A DNA stretch of 64,000 bases, taken from the NCBI RefSeq assembly GCF_021233055.1, contig NZ_CP089538.1:3054501-3118500 (forward strand). Reading direction: 5' to 3'. Source of the stretch: Spirosoma oryzicola. GTDB lineage: Bacteria > Bacteroidota > Bacteroidia > Cytophagales > Spirosomataceae. How positions within the stretch are numbered: position 1 is the first letter of the stretch; the number at the start of each line of letters is the position of its first letter. Below, piece after piece: positions 7,295 through 15,598 of this stretch. The notes below the pieces were generated by a model, which was not told the DNA's origin, did no database searches, and saw only the letters and a list, made by a program, of their open reading frames with translations. A program made the position numbers and the translations under genes.

Positions 7295-9889
7295 TTACCG
7301 CGTTTTGGCTTTCGTCGTTTTTGCGGATGAGCGTTCTAATTCGGGTGTTGATGGCAAAACTGGCTCAGGAGCTAGTACAGGCTCGGTGCGTCGATTACGT
7401 CCTTCGAGGAACAAAACGAAACCGATCAGGGCAATCAACAACACATTGCTGATCAGATCGATCATATCACCTATCTTAGCCAGTGGCGGCTCAAACCGGA
7501 ATTCGATGGTATGTTTTCCGGCGGGTACATGCATGGCCCGCAAGGTGTAGTTAGCCCGCAGATGGGGAGCGGGTTTTCCGTCGATAAACGCCTGCCAATC
7601 TTCATTCCCCCGATAATACACTTCCGAGAAAACAACCAGCCCATTCCGAACGGCATTCGCCTGATAAATAAGCTTGTCGGGGCGATAGCTTGTCAACGCA
7701 ATCGTACTACCCGTATGATCCATCGTAGCGGGCAGGTTGCCTAACTCTGGTGCGAATCGCTTGTCAACGACCGCCGAATCGCGGGGATTGAGCGATTTCA
7801 TAACGGCCATCTCTTCATCGGCACTACCTACCTGCTGCACCGTTTTAACAAACCAGGCAGCCCCCAACACCTCTGGATTCGGCAAAGCTACCGGCCCCGT
7901 CGATGCTTGTTGCGGAACAGCGGGATCAGGCTCGCTAGGACGAATCACGTACTTGGCATTCAACATGTTCAGGATGTTGAGGAAATTGGGCTGAAACGCG
8001 TACGTAATCAATTCATTATAACGACGCAGGCGGGTTGTGTTATAGCCACCAATCGAGCGGTGAAAGTACGACGCCCGGTTGCTTTCCATAAACGATTCGG
8101 TCTGATCGAAGACCCGGAAACCCAGCGTTTTATCCTGAAGAATTTGTTGATCAGCACCCGTTGGTTCAAAAATAGTGGCTACCTGCGCTTTGGGCACGAA
8201 ATCCGCATTGTTTAGAAACCGCTTGTCCACGGCAAACAGGTCGAAGATAACGATAGCCGACAGGATTGGGTAGAACAGAGCCGCTTTAATCTTGTTGGTC
8301 AGAAACAGCCAAACAGCGCCGGCAGCCAATAAGATAAAAATAACCGACCGGAACGCATCCGAGCGCAGCATACTCTGCCGGTCGCTGATGAGGGCTAGCT
8401 GAAAATCTTTAGCGGCTTCGCCAAAATAGCGGGCTAGCATATCGATATCGTTCGGCTTTTCGAACGAGAATAACGTTCCGCCCATCAGGGCCAGTACAAG
8501 CGCTACCCCCGCCGTAAGACCGAGGCTAACCAGCAACGGCTGTTTTAACTGAACCAGCGTCAGTTTTTCGTTTACAATCGTCTGAATACCCAGGGCAGCC
8601 CCGGCGGCCAGAAACAACTGCGCCAGACAAAGTGCCATCGTCATCGCCCGGAACTTATTCAGATAAGGCAGGTAGTCGAACAGGAACTCGTTAAAGAAAA
8701 GCAGGTTTTTCCCCCACGCCAGCATGATCATCAGCACAGCCGCGCTCAACAACCACCACCGGACAGGACCGCGAATGACAAACATACCAAGCACGAACAG
8801 AAACAAGAGTGCCGCGCCCGCGTATGCCGGACCGCCCAGAATTGGTTGATCACCCCAGTAAGTTGGTGCGCCGAGTTCAGCCATTTGCTTGGCAGCAGCC
8901 GGATCAACACCCCGGCTCGTCATAGCCTTGTAAAACTGCGAATCCGTCGTCAGACCACCCGCTGATCCACCACCGTACACGTTCGGGACGAGTAATGTCA
9001 GCGTTTCAGCTTTGCCATAGCTGTACGTAAACGCGTAGTCTTTATCCAGTCCTCCTTTCGACTCACTGGTTGGTGTTTTGCCGTCCGGATTCGTCGTTTT
9101 CGCCGTCAGCTCAGACTTACCCCGAATTGTTTCCTTCGTGTATTGGTTTAGGATTAATAGGCGTTTACCGAAGCTGCCAGCAGCCAGCGCCCCCGCCAGA
9201 ACAATCGTAGCTAGACCCAATCCCAACTGACGGCCTCGCCCACCGCGAATAAGTGCTATCCCTTCGATGAGTACGTACAAGCCGATGGTCATGAACAGGT
9301 AGTAGGTAATCTGAATGTGGTTGGCACCCAGCTCCATACAAAGGAAGAAGCCCATCAGGGCTGCGCCAACCCAGTAACGACCGCGCAGCGCCAGAACTAC
9401 CCCCGCCAGCATACCCGCGCCGTACCCCATTGCAAACAGTTTGGATACGTGTCCCGCTTCGAGACTGACGATACCGAAGGTGCCCAAGCCGTAAGCCGCT
9501 GCACCCAGTACCGACAGCCAGGGGTTACAGCCCAGCACTACCAGTAAAATGTACGCGCCCAGCATCACCACAAACAGGATACTTGCCGTGTTTGGCAGTA
9601 TATTGACAACAGCCATCACGGCTTTGTAAACCAGAATGTACGGGTAATGAAAGTCAATCATGTAGCCCGGCATACCGCTAAAAAGCGCGTCGGTCCAGAG
9701 TGGTTTGATACCCGTTTCTTTTGCGATTTCACGAATTTCACGAGCCGAAGCAGAGGCCTGCTGCACATCGGGCATGGATAAGGTTTTTCCCGAAAGCACC
9801 GGCGAGAAGTATATAACGGCCAGCACCAGAAGCCCTAGCACGGCAATCAAATGCGGGCGAAGGCGTTGAAAAAGGGTTGGTTGGTTCAT
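7295..9889 (-). CDS. YfhO family polytopic membrane protein
   Basis: An 864-residue inner-membrane protein. It has about a dozen hydrophobic segments: one near the N-terminus (HLIAVLGLLVLAVIYFSPVL), a cluster over residues 90-260, another over 340-570, and a last one before the C-terminus (LISNVLLIALIGFVLFLEG). Between the last two clusters lies an extracytoplasmic region with YNTTRLRRYNELITY and VFSEVYYRGNEDWQAFIDGK, and MHVPAGKHTIEFRFEPP close to the end, all typical of Bacteroidota YfhO proteins. The family is distantly related to GT-C glycosyltransferases; in Firmicutes YfhO helps glycosylate teichoic acid. The acceptor here is unknown. The last ~30 residues are a charged cytoplasmic tail. 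Confidence 0.88.
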   Translation of the reverse strand: MNQPTLFQRLRPHLIAVLGLLVLAVIYFSPVLSGKTLSMPDVQQASASAREIREIAKETGIKPLWTDALFSGMPGYMIDFHYPYILVYKAVMAVVNILPNTASILFVVMLGAYILLVVLGCNPWLSVLGAAAYGLGTFGIVSLEAGHVSKLFAMGYGAGMLAGVVLALRGRYWVGAALMGFFLCMELGANHIQITYYLFMTIGLYVLIEGIALIRGGRGRQLGLGLATIVLAGALAAGSFGKRLLILNQYTKETIRGKSELTAKTTNPDGKTPTSESKGGLDKDYAFTYSYGKAETLTLLVPNVYGGGSAGGLTTDSQFYKAMTSRGVDPAAAKQMAELGAPTYWGDQPILGGPAYAGAALLFLFVLGMFVIRGPVRWWLLSAAVLMIMLAWGKNLLFFNEFLFDYLPYLNKFRAMTMALCLAQLFLAAGAALGIQTIVNEKLTLVQLKQPLLVSLGLTAGVALVLALMGGTLFSFEKPNDIDMLARYFGEAAKDFQLALISDRQSMLRSDAFRSVIFILLAAGAVWLFLTNKIKAALFYPILSAIVIFDLFAVDKRFLNNADFVPKAQVATIFEPTGADQQILQDKTLGFRVFDQTESFMESNRASYFHRSIGGYNTTRLRRYNELITYAFQPNFLNILNMLNAKYVIRPSEPDPAVPQQASTGPVALPNPEVLGAAWFVKTVQQVGSADEEMAVMKSLNPRDSAVVDKRFAPELGNLPATMDHTGSTIALTSYRPDKLIYQANAVRNGLVVFSEVYYRGNEDWQAFIDGKPAPHLRANYTLRAMHVPAGKHTIEFRFEPPLAKIGDMIDLISNVLLIALIGFVLFLEGRNRRTEPVLAPEPVLPSTPELERSSAKTTKAKTR

Positions 9890-9909
9890 AAAGTCAATAG
9901 TACGTAGCC

Positions 9910-9917
9910 CAAAGATA
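9910..9917 (-). promoter_or_regulatory. Candidate -7 box for the YfhO gene
   Basis: Reverse-strand TATCTTTG, an exact TAnnTTTG match, 21 bases upstream of the ATG at 9889. I do not see a convincing -33 element. Confidence 0.4.
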
Positions 9918-10072
9918 CGGCTTTGTACTAAAACGGCGGAATGAACGGGCTATTTTGCCGTGTCAATGGACAACATGCCGTATATTCATCCCTGCATTGG
10001 TGACCTACTCTAGCCGGTTTACAGCGATGCGCTTGCCAGCAGATCATTAGCTTATAATCCAGCAACTATACC

Positions 10073-10651
10073 TTGGAAAAAGAAGCGCTCAAAGCAACCG
10101 TATTCCGCACGATGCCCTTACTTGACGAGGAATGGGAAGCTTTTGCTGCTTGCTGGCATCCTGTGCACTACAAACGAAAAACCCTGCTGACCAGCGCCGG
10201 GGCTGTTGAACATTACCTTTATTTTGTGCAGGAAGGGGTGCAACGAGCCTTTTATATGGACGATGCATCAACCGAAACGACATTGGTGTTTTCCTACACC
10301 GGTTCGTTCGCAGGCGTGGTTGATTCGTTTCAATTGCAACAACCCTCTCGCTATTACCTCGAAACATTGACCGCTAGCCATCTGCTGCGCATTTCGTACG
10401 CCGACTTTACCCGGCTGCTCGATACGCATCCCAATCTTGAACGGTGGGTGCGGCTGGCAACGGCCCAGGCCTTATCCGGCGTGCTGCAACGTCAGATTGA
10501 ACTGGCGACGTGCAGTGCCGAGGAAAAATTTCGCATTCTACTAACCCGTAGCCCACAGGTACTTCAACTAATTCCACAAAAATACCTGGCTTCTTATTTG
10601 GGTATAGACCCGGCCACGTTCAGCAAATTGCTTAAATCCGTTCGGGTGTAA
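10073..10651 (+). CDS. Crp/Fnr family transcriptional regulator
   Basis: A 192-residue regulator. Residues about 25-115 form a cyclic-nucleotide-binding-type beta roll (HYLYFVQEGVQRAFYM, TGSFAGVVDSF, LETLTASHLLRIS), and the C-terminus ends in a compact helix-turn-helix (LIPQKYLASYLGIDPATFSKLLKSV). The phosphate-binding cassette of true CRP is not obvious, as in many Bacteroidota members. The start is TTG; an internal ATG at 10112 would cut off the first helix seen in homologues, so I keep TTG. The stop codon lies inside the left arm of a 32-bp hairpin. The regulated genes are unknown. Confidence 0.86.
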   Translation: MEKEALKATVFRTMPLLDEEWEAFAACWHPVHYKRKTLLTSAGAVEHYLYFVQEGVQRAFYMDDASTETTLVFSYTGSFAGVVDSFQLQQPSRYYLETLTASHLLRISYADFTRLLDTHPNLERWVRLATAQALSGVLQRQIELATCSAEEKFRILLTRSPQVLQLIPQKYLASYLGIDPATFSKLLKSVRV

Positions 10652-10713
10652 TGTCGGCGGGGCCGTGGTGTCGGTTTCTCAAAACCGACACCACGGCCCC
10701 GCCGACATTACAC
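10646..10713. repeat. 32-bp perfect hairpin, REP-like copy 1 / bidirectional terminator
   Basis: Arms 10646-10677 and 10682-10713 are perfect over 32 bases with a 4-base loop. The core next to the loop is CCGTGGTGTCGGTTT and its complement. GTGTAA at each outer end supplies the stop of the Crp-type gene (+) and of the short reverse-strand gene (-). The core recurs at 41547 and 44303. Confidence 0.85.
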
Positions 10714-10872
10714 CGACGAGATCCTTTTGGGTAGTGCTAAAACGTAGGTCGCTAACTCATACATTTTGTCGAATAGCGACTTGTCTTCCGTTACGGATGT
10801 ATCTACCAAAAGCACAGCGTCGGGATCAAAGCTATCTTCATCACTTCTCAATAAAATCTTGACATACACCAA
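10708..10872 (-). CDS. Short hypothetical protein or gene remnant
   Basis: A 54-codon reverse-strand frame starting TTG (or GTG at 10869) and reading VYVKILLRSDEDSFDPDAV through LFDKMYELATYVLALPKRISSV. The composition is protein-like (acidic centre, amphipathic C-terminal helix) and the only stop lies in the right arm of the 32-bp hairpin, the same place the convergent Crp-type gene uses. Convergent pairs here usually end in such hairpins, which supports a real gene. Against it: no ATG, no recognised family, and an in-frame stop just upstream at 10894, so it may be the surviving C-terminal part of a longer gene. It is divergent from the DinB gene, 48 bases away. Confidence 0.4.
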   Translation of the reverse strand: MVYVKILLRSDEDSFDPDAVLLVDTSVTEDKSLFDKMYELATYVLALPKRISSV

Positions 10873-10894
10873 GATTTTTGTGTGATAGGAACCC

Positions 10895-10902
10895 TAAGTT
10901 TG
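10895..10902 (+). promoter_or_regulatory. Candidate -7 box for the DinB gene
   Basis: TAAGTTTG, an exact TAnnTTTG match, followed by CGG and ending 18 bases before the ATG at 10921. No well-spaced -33 TTTG was found. Confidence 0.45.
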
Positions 10903-10920
10903 CGGTAAACATCAACCGCT

Positions 10921-11532
10921 ATGCCGCGTTTCGTGAGTCAGGTTTTGATCGATCAGTTGCAGAAAGACGTAATGATAATACGCCAGCTTGCCGATCAGCA
11001 TTTTGCGCCTTTATCCGAGGCCCAGTTGCTTGAACGGCCCGGACCAGCGGAGTGGAGCGTCGCGCAATGCCTGGAGCATCTGAACACTTACGGATCGTAT
11101 TACCTGCCGCTGCTTGAGCAAGCGATTCTTCAGGGCGAACAAAGTGGCTCTGGGGCAAGAGCCTTTTTTCGAAGCGGTTGGCTCGGCAACTATTTCGCCA
11201 CGTCCATGCGTCCCGGTGCCGACGGACGTATTCGACTTAAAGCGAAAGCCGTTAAAAGCCATACCCCCAATGACCAACCCAATGCACAAAACGTACGGCG
11301 CGAATTTCTTCGACAACAGGCGCAATTGGAATCCCTGCTCGACCGGGCGAAAGCGGTTGACCTGGAAGGCTCGCGCATACCCATTTCAATTGCCCGCTGG
11401 ATCAAGCTGAGTCTGGGTGATACGTTTCGTTTTTTAATTGCTCACGAGCAGCGGCACGTCTTGCAGGCACAACGCGTCCTGAAAGCGGTGGGTATTTCGC
11501 CCACCACAAATACGCCCTTCAGGGCCTCGTAA
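10921..11532 (+). CDS. DinB family protein
   Basis: A 203-residue four-helix-bundle protein of the DinB/YfiT group, which holds one metal ion. The expected histidine triad is visible: His53 in WSVAQCLEHLNTYG and His175 plus His179 in FLIAHEQRHVLQ. The order H...HxxxH and the length are normal. Members act as metal-dependent thiol or bacillithiol transferases or are uncharacterised, so no reaction is assigned. The ATG lies close behind a TAAGTTTG box, implying a short leader. Confidence 0.87.
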   Translation: MPRFVSQVLIDQLQKDVMIIRQLADQHFAPLSEAQLLERPGPAEWSVAQCLEHLNTYGSYYLPLLEQAILQGEQSGSGARAFFRSGWLGNYFATSMRPGADGRIRLKAKAVKSHTPNDQPNAQNVRREFLRQQAQLESLLDRAKAVDLEGSRIPISIARWIKLSLGDTFRFLIAHEQRHVLQAQRVLKAVGISPTTNTPFRAS

Positions 11533-11707
11533 GCCAGCTAAAGTTTTTGTGTACTCGCCTGCTCTTGTTTGTCCAGAACAGAGATTGCCGAGTGGTTGTA
11601 CGGCAACTTTTACTATAGCTATGGTGCTGAAACGTCGATTTCGACTGCGGTCGTATTGGCTTTTCACCGTTCCCTAAAGACTTTATCCAGCAAGTCAGCT
11701 CCTTCAA

Positions 11708-11715
11708 TACATTTG
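11708..11715 (+). promoter_or_regulatory. Candidate -7 box for the hypothetical at 11738
   Basis: TACATTTG matches TAnnTTTG and ends 22 bases before the ATG at 11738. It supports that ATG as the start. Confidence 0.35.
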
Positions 11716-11737
11716 GCCATATCTACTTGTAAACACT

Positions 11738-12136
11738 ATGGCTGCCAGCAACTTTCAGATCGAATCGTACCAGGTATTCGTCACACAAAACTTTCAAAGT
11801 TTTTCCCGAACGATAAAACTTGTTAGTCCTGATCTCTCGCATGGTATTCGCGTGCGCGCTACGCTATTCTTTCAAGAAGCGAATGCGTTTCAGAAATGGA
11901 ATGGTATCGGGAAAGCGACGAACGTTGGCGGCACGAACTTCGACGGGAGCGATTTCCAGATTGTTTGTAATCCGGCCTTGTTCGATGGGTTTTACCAGGT
12001 TCTTGTCTCGGAAAAACCGGTGTACCTTGCCTATATCTACGAAAACTGGCCCGATGAACCCAACGGAACGACAAAGCTTCTCCGTCAGGTCACGTTAAAA
12101 ACAGATTCCGAGCTACCGGGCGATTTCGAATCGTAG
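11738..12136 (+). CDS. Hypothetical protein
   Basis: A 132-residue soluble protein with no signal peptide or membrane segment. I do not recognise the family. It is rich in alternating hydrophobic/polar stretches and aromatics (SYQVFVTQNFQSFSRTIKL, IRVRATLFFQEANAF, DGFYQVLVSEKPVYLAYIY), suggesting an all-beta fold. Codon use looks like that of its neighbours. The 205 bases upstream hold no other gene I can support, apart from a candidate -7 box. It is convergent with frr. Confidence 0.65.
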   Translation: MAASNFQIESYQVFVTQNFQSFSRTIKLVSPDLSHGIRVRATLFFQEANAFQKWNGIGKATNVGGTNFDGSDFQIVCNPALFDGFYQVLVSEKPVYLAYIYENWPDEPNGTTKLLRQVTLKTDSELPGDFES

Positions 12137-12211
12137 AAAAAATGGGGGCCAACAGCTTACGATGTGCCGTAATCTGGAGTCAGCCCGGCGCACTTAAACG
12201 ACGGCTGTTCT

Positions 12212-12252
12212 AAAAAATGTAAGCCGATTACCTCGTCGGCAATCGGCTTACA
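12212..12252 (-). terminator. Intrinsic terminator of frr
   Basis: On the reverse strand a 12-bp stem (TGTAAGCCGATT / AATCGGCTTACA, arms 12241-12252 and 12218-12229) with an 11-base loop is followed by TTTTTT. It is the classic form and lies 20 bases after the frr stop. Confidence 0.85.
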
Positions 12253-12271
12253 ACACTTACTTTTCTGCGGT

Positions 12272-12832
12272 CTATACCGACAGAATATCTTTTTCTTTGA
12301 CGGCAAATACCTCGTCAACCCGTGTGATAAAAGCATCCGTTAGTTTCTGAACGCGTTCTTCACCTTGTTTGACCGCATCTTCCGATACCCCTTCCTTTAC
12401 CAGTTTGCGGATATCGTCGTTCGTGTCTTTGCGGATGTTGCGCACGTTGACTTTCGCCGTTTCTACCTCCTGTTTTACTTTCTTAACCAGATCCCGACGA
12501 CGTTCTTCGGTCAGGGGTGGAATACTCAACCGGATCTGCTCGCCGTCGTTGTTTGGATTCAGGCCGAGATTGGAATTCCGAATTGATTTCTCAACCTCTC
12601 CAATGAGTTTTTTCTCGAAGGGTTTGATCACGATTGTCCGGGCATCGGGCGTATTAACCGATGCGACGGTGTGCAACGGTGACATCATTCCGTAGTATTC
12701 AACCTGAATGCCGTCGAGCATCTGAGCAGAAGCCTTACCGGCGCGAATTTTAGTTAATTCGATGGCTAAGTGCTTTAGCGCCTTTTCCATCGTATCTTTT
12801 GCATCGTCGAGGTATAGCTCGATCTCTTCCAT
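12272..12832 (-). CDS. frr: Ribosome recycling factor
   Basis: A 186-residue cytosolic factor that, with EF-G, splits the post-termination ribosome. The two-domain RRF pattern is clear: LAIELTKIRAGKASAQMLDGI near the N-terminus, a middle domain with YYGMMSPLHTVASVNTPDART, then IRLSIPPLTEERRRDLVKKVK and the C-terminal helix with VRNIRKDTNDDIRKL. Length is standard. It follows pyrH by 80 bases in the same direction, the usual pyrH-frr order, and ends in a strong terminator. Confidence 0.97.
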   Translation of the reverse strand: MEEIELYLDDAKDTMEKALKHLAIELTKIRAGKASAQMLDGIQVEYYGMMSPLHTVASVNTPDARTIVIKPFEKKLIGEVEKSIRNSNLGLNPNNDGEQIRLSIPPLTEERRRDLVKKVKQEVETAKVNVRNIRKDTNDDIRKLVKEGVSEDAVKQGEERVQKLTDAFITRVDEVFAVKEKDILSV

Positions 12833-12912
12833 TTTTGTGGTTTCTATTTACAGATTACCGGTTAGGCGATAAACGCATTTGTTACCCTGAACTGTGATCG
12901 CTAATCGCTATT

Positions 12913-13653
12913 TTATACTGTTTCTTCGGGTAATTTAGTTGTAATCAGGGTACCAACGTCTTCACCCTGAACAAGCCGGAGCAAACTGCCCGTTTCATTC
13001 ATGTTAAAGACAATAATGGGCAAATTGTTTTCCTGACAAAGCGTAAAGGCCGTCAGGTCCATCACACTTAGTTTCTTTTCGTAAACGTCCTCAAACGTAA
13101 TGGTGGTATACCGGGTAGCGGTTTTGTCTTTCATCGGATCAGCCGTGTAAACACCATCTACCTTAGTACCTTTCAGAACGGCATCGGCTTCGATTTCGAT
13201 AGCCCGCAGAGCCGCCGTTGAGTCGGTTGTAAAATAAGGGTTGCCCGTTCCGGCACCAAAGATCACGACGCGGCCTTTCTCAAGGTGACGTACAGCCCGC
13301 CGACGGACGTACGGTTCGCAGACCTGCTCCATTTTGATCGCCGACATAACACGGGTGTACAAACCCTGTTTTTCGAGCGAGCTTTGGATGGCCATCGCGT
13401 TGATAACCGTTGCCAGCATACCCATGTAATCGCCCTGAACGCGGTCGATGCCCGACCGTTCGCCCGATACGCCCCGGAAGATATTGCCCCCCCCGATCAC
13501 GATGGCGACCTGAACGCCCATGTCTACTACCTGCTTAATTTCACGGCTGTATTGTTCCAGCACAATCGGGTCAATATTGTACCCGCTAGGGCCCGCCAAT
13601 GCCTCTCCGCTCAGCTTGAGCAGAATGCGTTTGTAGTTCGTCGAAGGTGTCAT
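12913..13653 (-). CDS. pyrH: Uridylate kinase (UMP kinase)
   Basis: A 246-residue cytosolic amino-acid-kinase-fold enzyme that phosphorylates UMP to UDP. Motifs seen: [15 protein letters not shown] at the N-terminus, [19 protein letters not shown]-region equivalent with [33 protein letters not shown], and [15 protein letters not shown] start at 13653 ([12 protein letters not shown]); an ATG at 13674 would add seven residues and lie on top of the likely promoter box. It is upstream of frr, with which it is probably cotranscribed. Confidence 0.96.
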   Translation of the reverse strand: MTPSTNYKRILLKLSGEALAGPSGYNIDPIVLEQYSREIKQVVDMGVQVAIVIGGGNIFRGVSGERSGIDRVQGDYMGMLATVINAMAIQSSLEKQGLYTRVMSAIKMEQVCEPYVRRRAVRHLEKGRVVIFGAGTGNPYFTTDSTAALRAIEIEADAVLKGTKVDGVYTADPMKDKTATRYTTITFEDVYEKKLSVMDLTAFTLCQENNLPIIVFNMNETGSLLRLVQGEDVGTLITTKLPEETV

Positions 13654-13671
13654 GAGGAGAAATTTTGCGGA

Positions 13672-13679
13672 CAAAGATA
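13672..13679 (-). promoter_or_regulatory. Candidate -7 box for pyrH-frr
   Basis: Reverse-strand TATCTTTG, an exact TAnnTTTG match, about 19 bases upstream of the ATG at 13653. It favours that start over the one at 13674. Confidence 0.45.
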
Positions 13680-13759
13680 CGAAAAGCGTTGGGCATAGCC
13701 CACATGGTCTGACGTTTTACCCTTGTTTTTTACTGTGCGCAACGGTCTTCACAGGCTAT

Positions 13760-14260
13760 TTATGAGGCAAATTCAATCAACACCTGCCCTTTTTCTACCC
13801 GGTCGCCCTTAGCCGTACGAATGCTTTTGATGAGGCCATCGCCACTGGCTTTCAGGACGTTTTCCATCTTCATCGCTTCCAGAATCAGCAGACTATCCCC
13901 TTTACTCACGGTATCGCCCGGCTGCACGTTGACCCCCACAATTAATCCTGGCATGGGGGCTTTCAGATCGTTTACCTTGGCCATAGCCGCGCTGCTCATG
14001 CCCATCTTTTCAAGCAACAGATCAAAGCGATCCTTTAGCTGAACCTGATGAATGTGCCCGTTGATCGTCAACTTCACGCTTTTTTCGGCCTGATTCAATT
14101 CCAGAATTTCGGCGGTGTACGAGCGGTTCTGGTACAGAATATGGATAGTCCGCTCAGTCAATTTCACCAGATCCCAATCAAAGGGCGCTCCGTTGAGGGT
14201 TGGACCAGCAGCCGTAAGGTCAATTGTAACGGGCTGATTGGCAAGAATCGTTTGGTACAT
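13760..14260 (-). CDS. Biotin carboxyl carrier-type protein
   Basis: A 166-residue protein whose last ~75 residues are a biotinyl/lipoyl-attachment domain: LKAPMPGLIVGVNVQPGDTV, then EAMKMEN with the biotin-accepting Lys131. The N-terminal half (residues 1-85) is a small beta-rich region of the kind found in Bacteroidota carrier subunits of acyl-CoA carboxylases or decarboxylases. It carries the carboxyl group between the carboxylase and transferase subunits. No carboxylase or transferase gene is adjacent; the next gene downstream is pyrH, 106 bases away. The specific complex (propionyl-CoA or acetyl-CoA carboxylase) cannot be decided from here. Confidence 0.87.
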   Translation of the reverse strand: MYQTILANQPVTIDLTAAGPTLNGAPFDWDLVKLTERTIHILYQNRSYTAEILELNQAEKSVKLTINGHIHQVQLKDRFDLLLEKMGMSSAAMAKVNDLKAPMPGLIVGVNVQPGDTVSKGDSLLILEAMKMENVLKASGDGLIKSIRTAKGDRVEKGQVLIEFAS

Positions 14261-14394
14261 AAAAAGTAGGGTGTTGGCCGTTCAATTTCCGGCTTCTCGA
14301 CCAGAATCCAAAATCTTTTTCTTCCGGCGTGGCTGACGCAGCAATTTTGCCAATGCCATACCAGTTGTTACGCTCATATACGTAAGTAAGCCTT

Positions 14395-14402
14395 TATCTT
14401 TG
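14395..14402 (+). promoter_or_regulatory. Candidate -7 box for the methyltransferase gene
   Basis: TATCTTTG, an exact TAnnTTTG match, 44 bases before the ATG at 14447. No clear -33 element. Confidence 0.4.
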
Positions 14403-14446
14403 GCGCTTATTCAGGTCATTACAAGCCCTGTAAACCAATTAACGCA

Positions 14447-15505
14447 ATGCTCAACGATTCTCAGCCAGATCTGGCCCCGATTACCCGCCACCTACGGGCG
14501 ATGTTTGGTTCCCGCTTACTTATTGCAGCCGTCAGCCATTTACCCGTTTTTGATTATCTTAGTGACACTTCGCTCTCCGTTAACGAGTTGCGTGAGCGAC
14601 TGAACTTACAGGAACGCCCGGCCATGGTGCTGTTTCCGGCGCTGTGCGCAATGGATCTGCTCCGTTACGATGCATCAGACCGCTTAACGATTACCGAATT
14701 AGGGCGTTATCTAGTCCGCCAGCAAACGCCGAATGTCGCTGGATACGTAGGGCTGGAAAAAGATGATCTGGGCGCCCTTGAAATGGTCATCCGGCTTCAA
14801 AATGATGGTCCGCTCGATGCTCCGCAGGGCATCACGTTTGTTAAAGAAGGCGAAGGGCCATCACCGATGGACGACCCGGCTCTCGCGCGGGAGCTAACGC
14901 TTGGGCTGTCGGGCCGCGCCCGTCGATTATCGCCCATTGTCGCGTCAAAAATCACGAAGCGCGACGGTCATTTACTGGATGTAGCGGGGGGAACCGGTTT
15001 TTACACCTACGAATGGCTCCTGCAAAATCCGACATCGACAGCCACCTTGTTTGACCGGCCAGCGGTCTTATCGGTCGCTTCCGAATTGCTGGACGAATTA
15101 AGCCAAAGTGGCCGTCCGGGAGCAGAGACGCTTCGCGAGCGGGTAACATTCCTGCCTGGCGATATGCTGACGGACGAACTTCCCCAAACGGATATCCTGC
15201 TGGCAGCGAGCCTTTTTCACGACTGGCCTACCCCCACTTGTCAATTATTAGCCGACCGCTTTGCGGCTGCGCTGCGCCCCGGCGGAGAACTGTGGGTTCA
15301 CGATGCCTTTCTAAACGACACGCTCGACGGGCCACTGCCGGTTACGGACTACTCCGCTCAATTGTTCTGGGGAACAAAGGGTCGATGCTACAGCCGGGCC
15401 GAATACCGAAGCTGGTTTGTGCAGGCTGGGCTGGAACCCACTTCCGACAACATTCCGACTCAGATGGATTACGGCTTGATCTGGGCGCGTAAACCAAACG
15501 GGTAA
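14447..15505 (+). CDS. SAM-dependent O-methyltransferase (family 2 / CrtF-like)
   Basis: A 352-residue cytosolic methyltransferase of the plant-COMT/CrtF type. Residues about 10-95 form the winged-helix dimerisation domain (LIAAVSHLPVFDYLSD, LTITELGRYLV). The Rossmann domain shows motif I HLLDVAGGTGFYTYEW, the acidic end of strand 2 in ATLFDRPAVL, GDMLTDELPQTDILLAASLFHDW, and the post-motif stretch ALRPGGELWVHDAFL. In this family the His of LFHDW is the usual catalytic base. The natural substrate is unknown; relatives methylate small aromatic or isoprenoid hydroxyls. It precedes a FrnE-type gene by 93 bases. Confidence 0.88.
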   Translation: MLNDSQPDLAPITRHLRAMFGSRLLIAAVSHLPVFDYLSDTSLSVNELRERLNLQERPAMVLFPALCAMDLLRYDASDRLTITELGRYLVRQQTPNVAGYVGLEKDDLGALEMVIRLQNDGPLDAPQGITFVKEGEGPSPMDDPALARELTLGLSGRARRLSPIVASKITKRDGHLLDVAGGTGFYTYEWLLQNPTSTATLFDRPAVLSVASELLDELSQSGRPGAETLRERVTFLPGDMLTDELPQTDILLAASLFHDWPTPTCQLLADRFAAALRPGGELWVHDAFLNDTLDGPLPVTDYSAQLFWGTKGRCYSRAEYRSWFVQAGLEPTSDNIPTQMDYGLIWARKPNG

Positions 15506-15598
15506 TGCGAACGGAATCGCTACCGACCGGGTTATGGAGCAGGTTCACTATGTCGGCTACAAACGGCGTTTCACCCGATTCGCCTAAACAAACCAACG

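Noticed and set aside
11578..11600. Sequence resembling the 5' part of a class II tRNA (GCCGAGTGGTTGTACGGC)
   Set aside because: No matching acceptor arm, no T-loop GGTTCGAATCC-like segment and no anticodon stem downstream.
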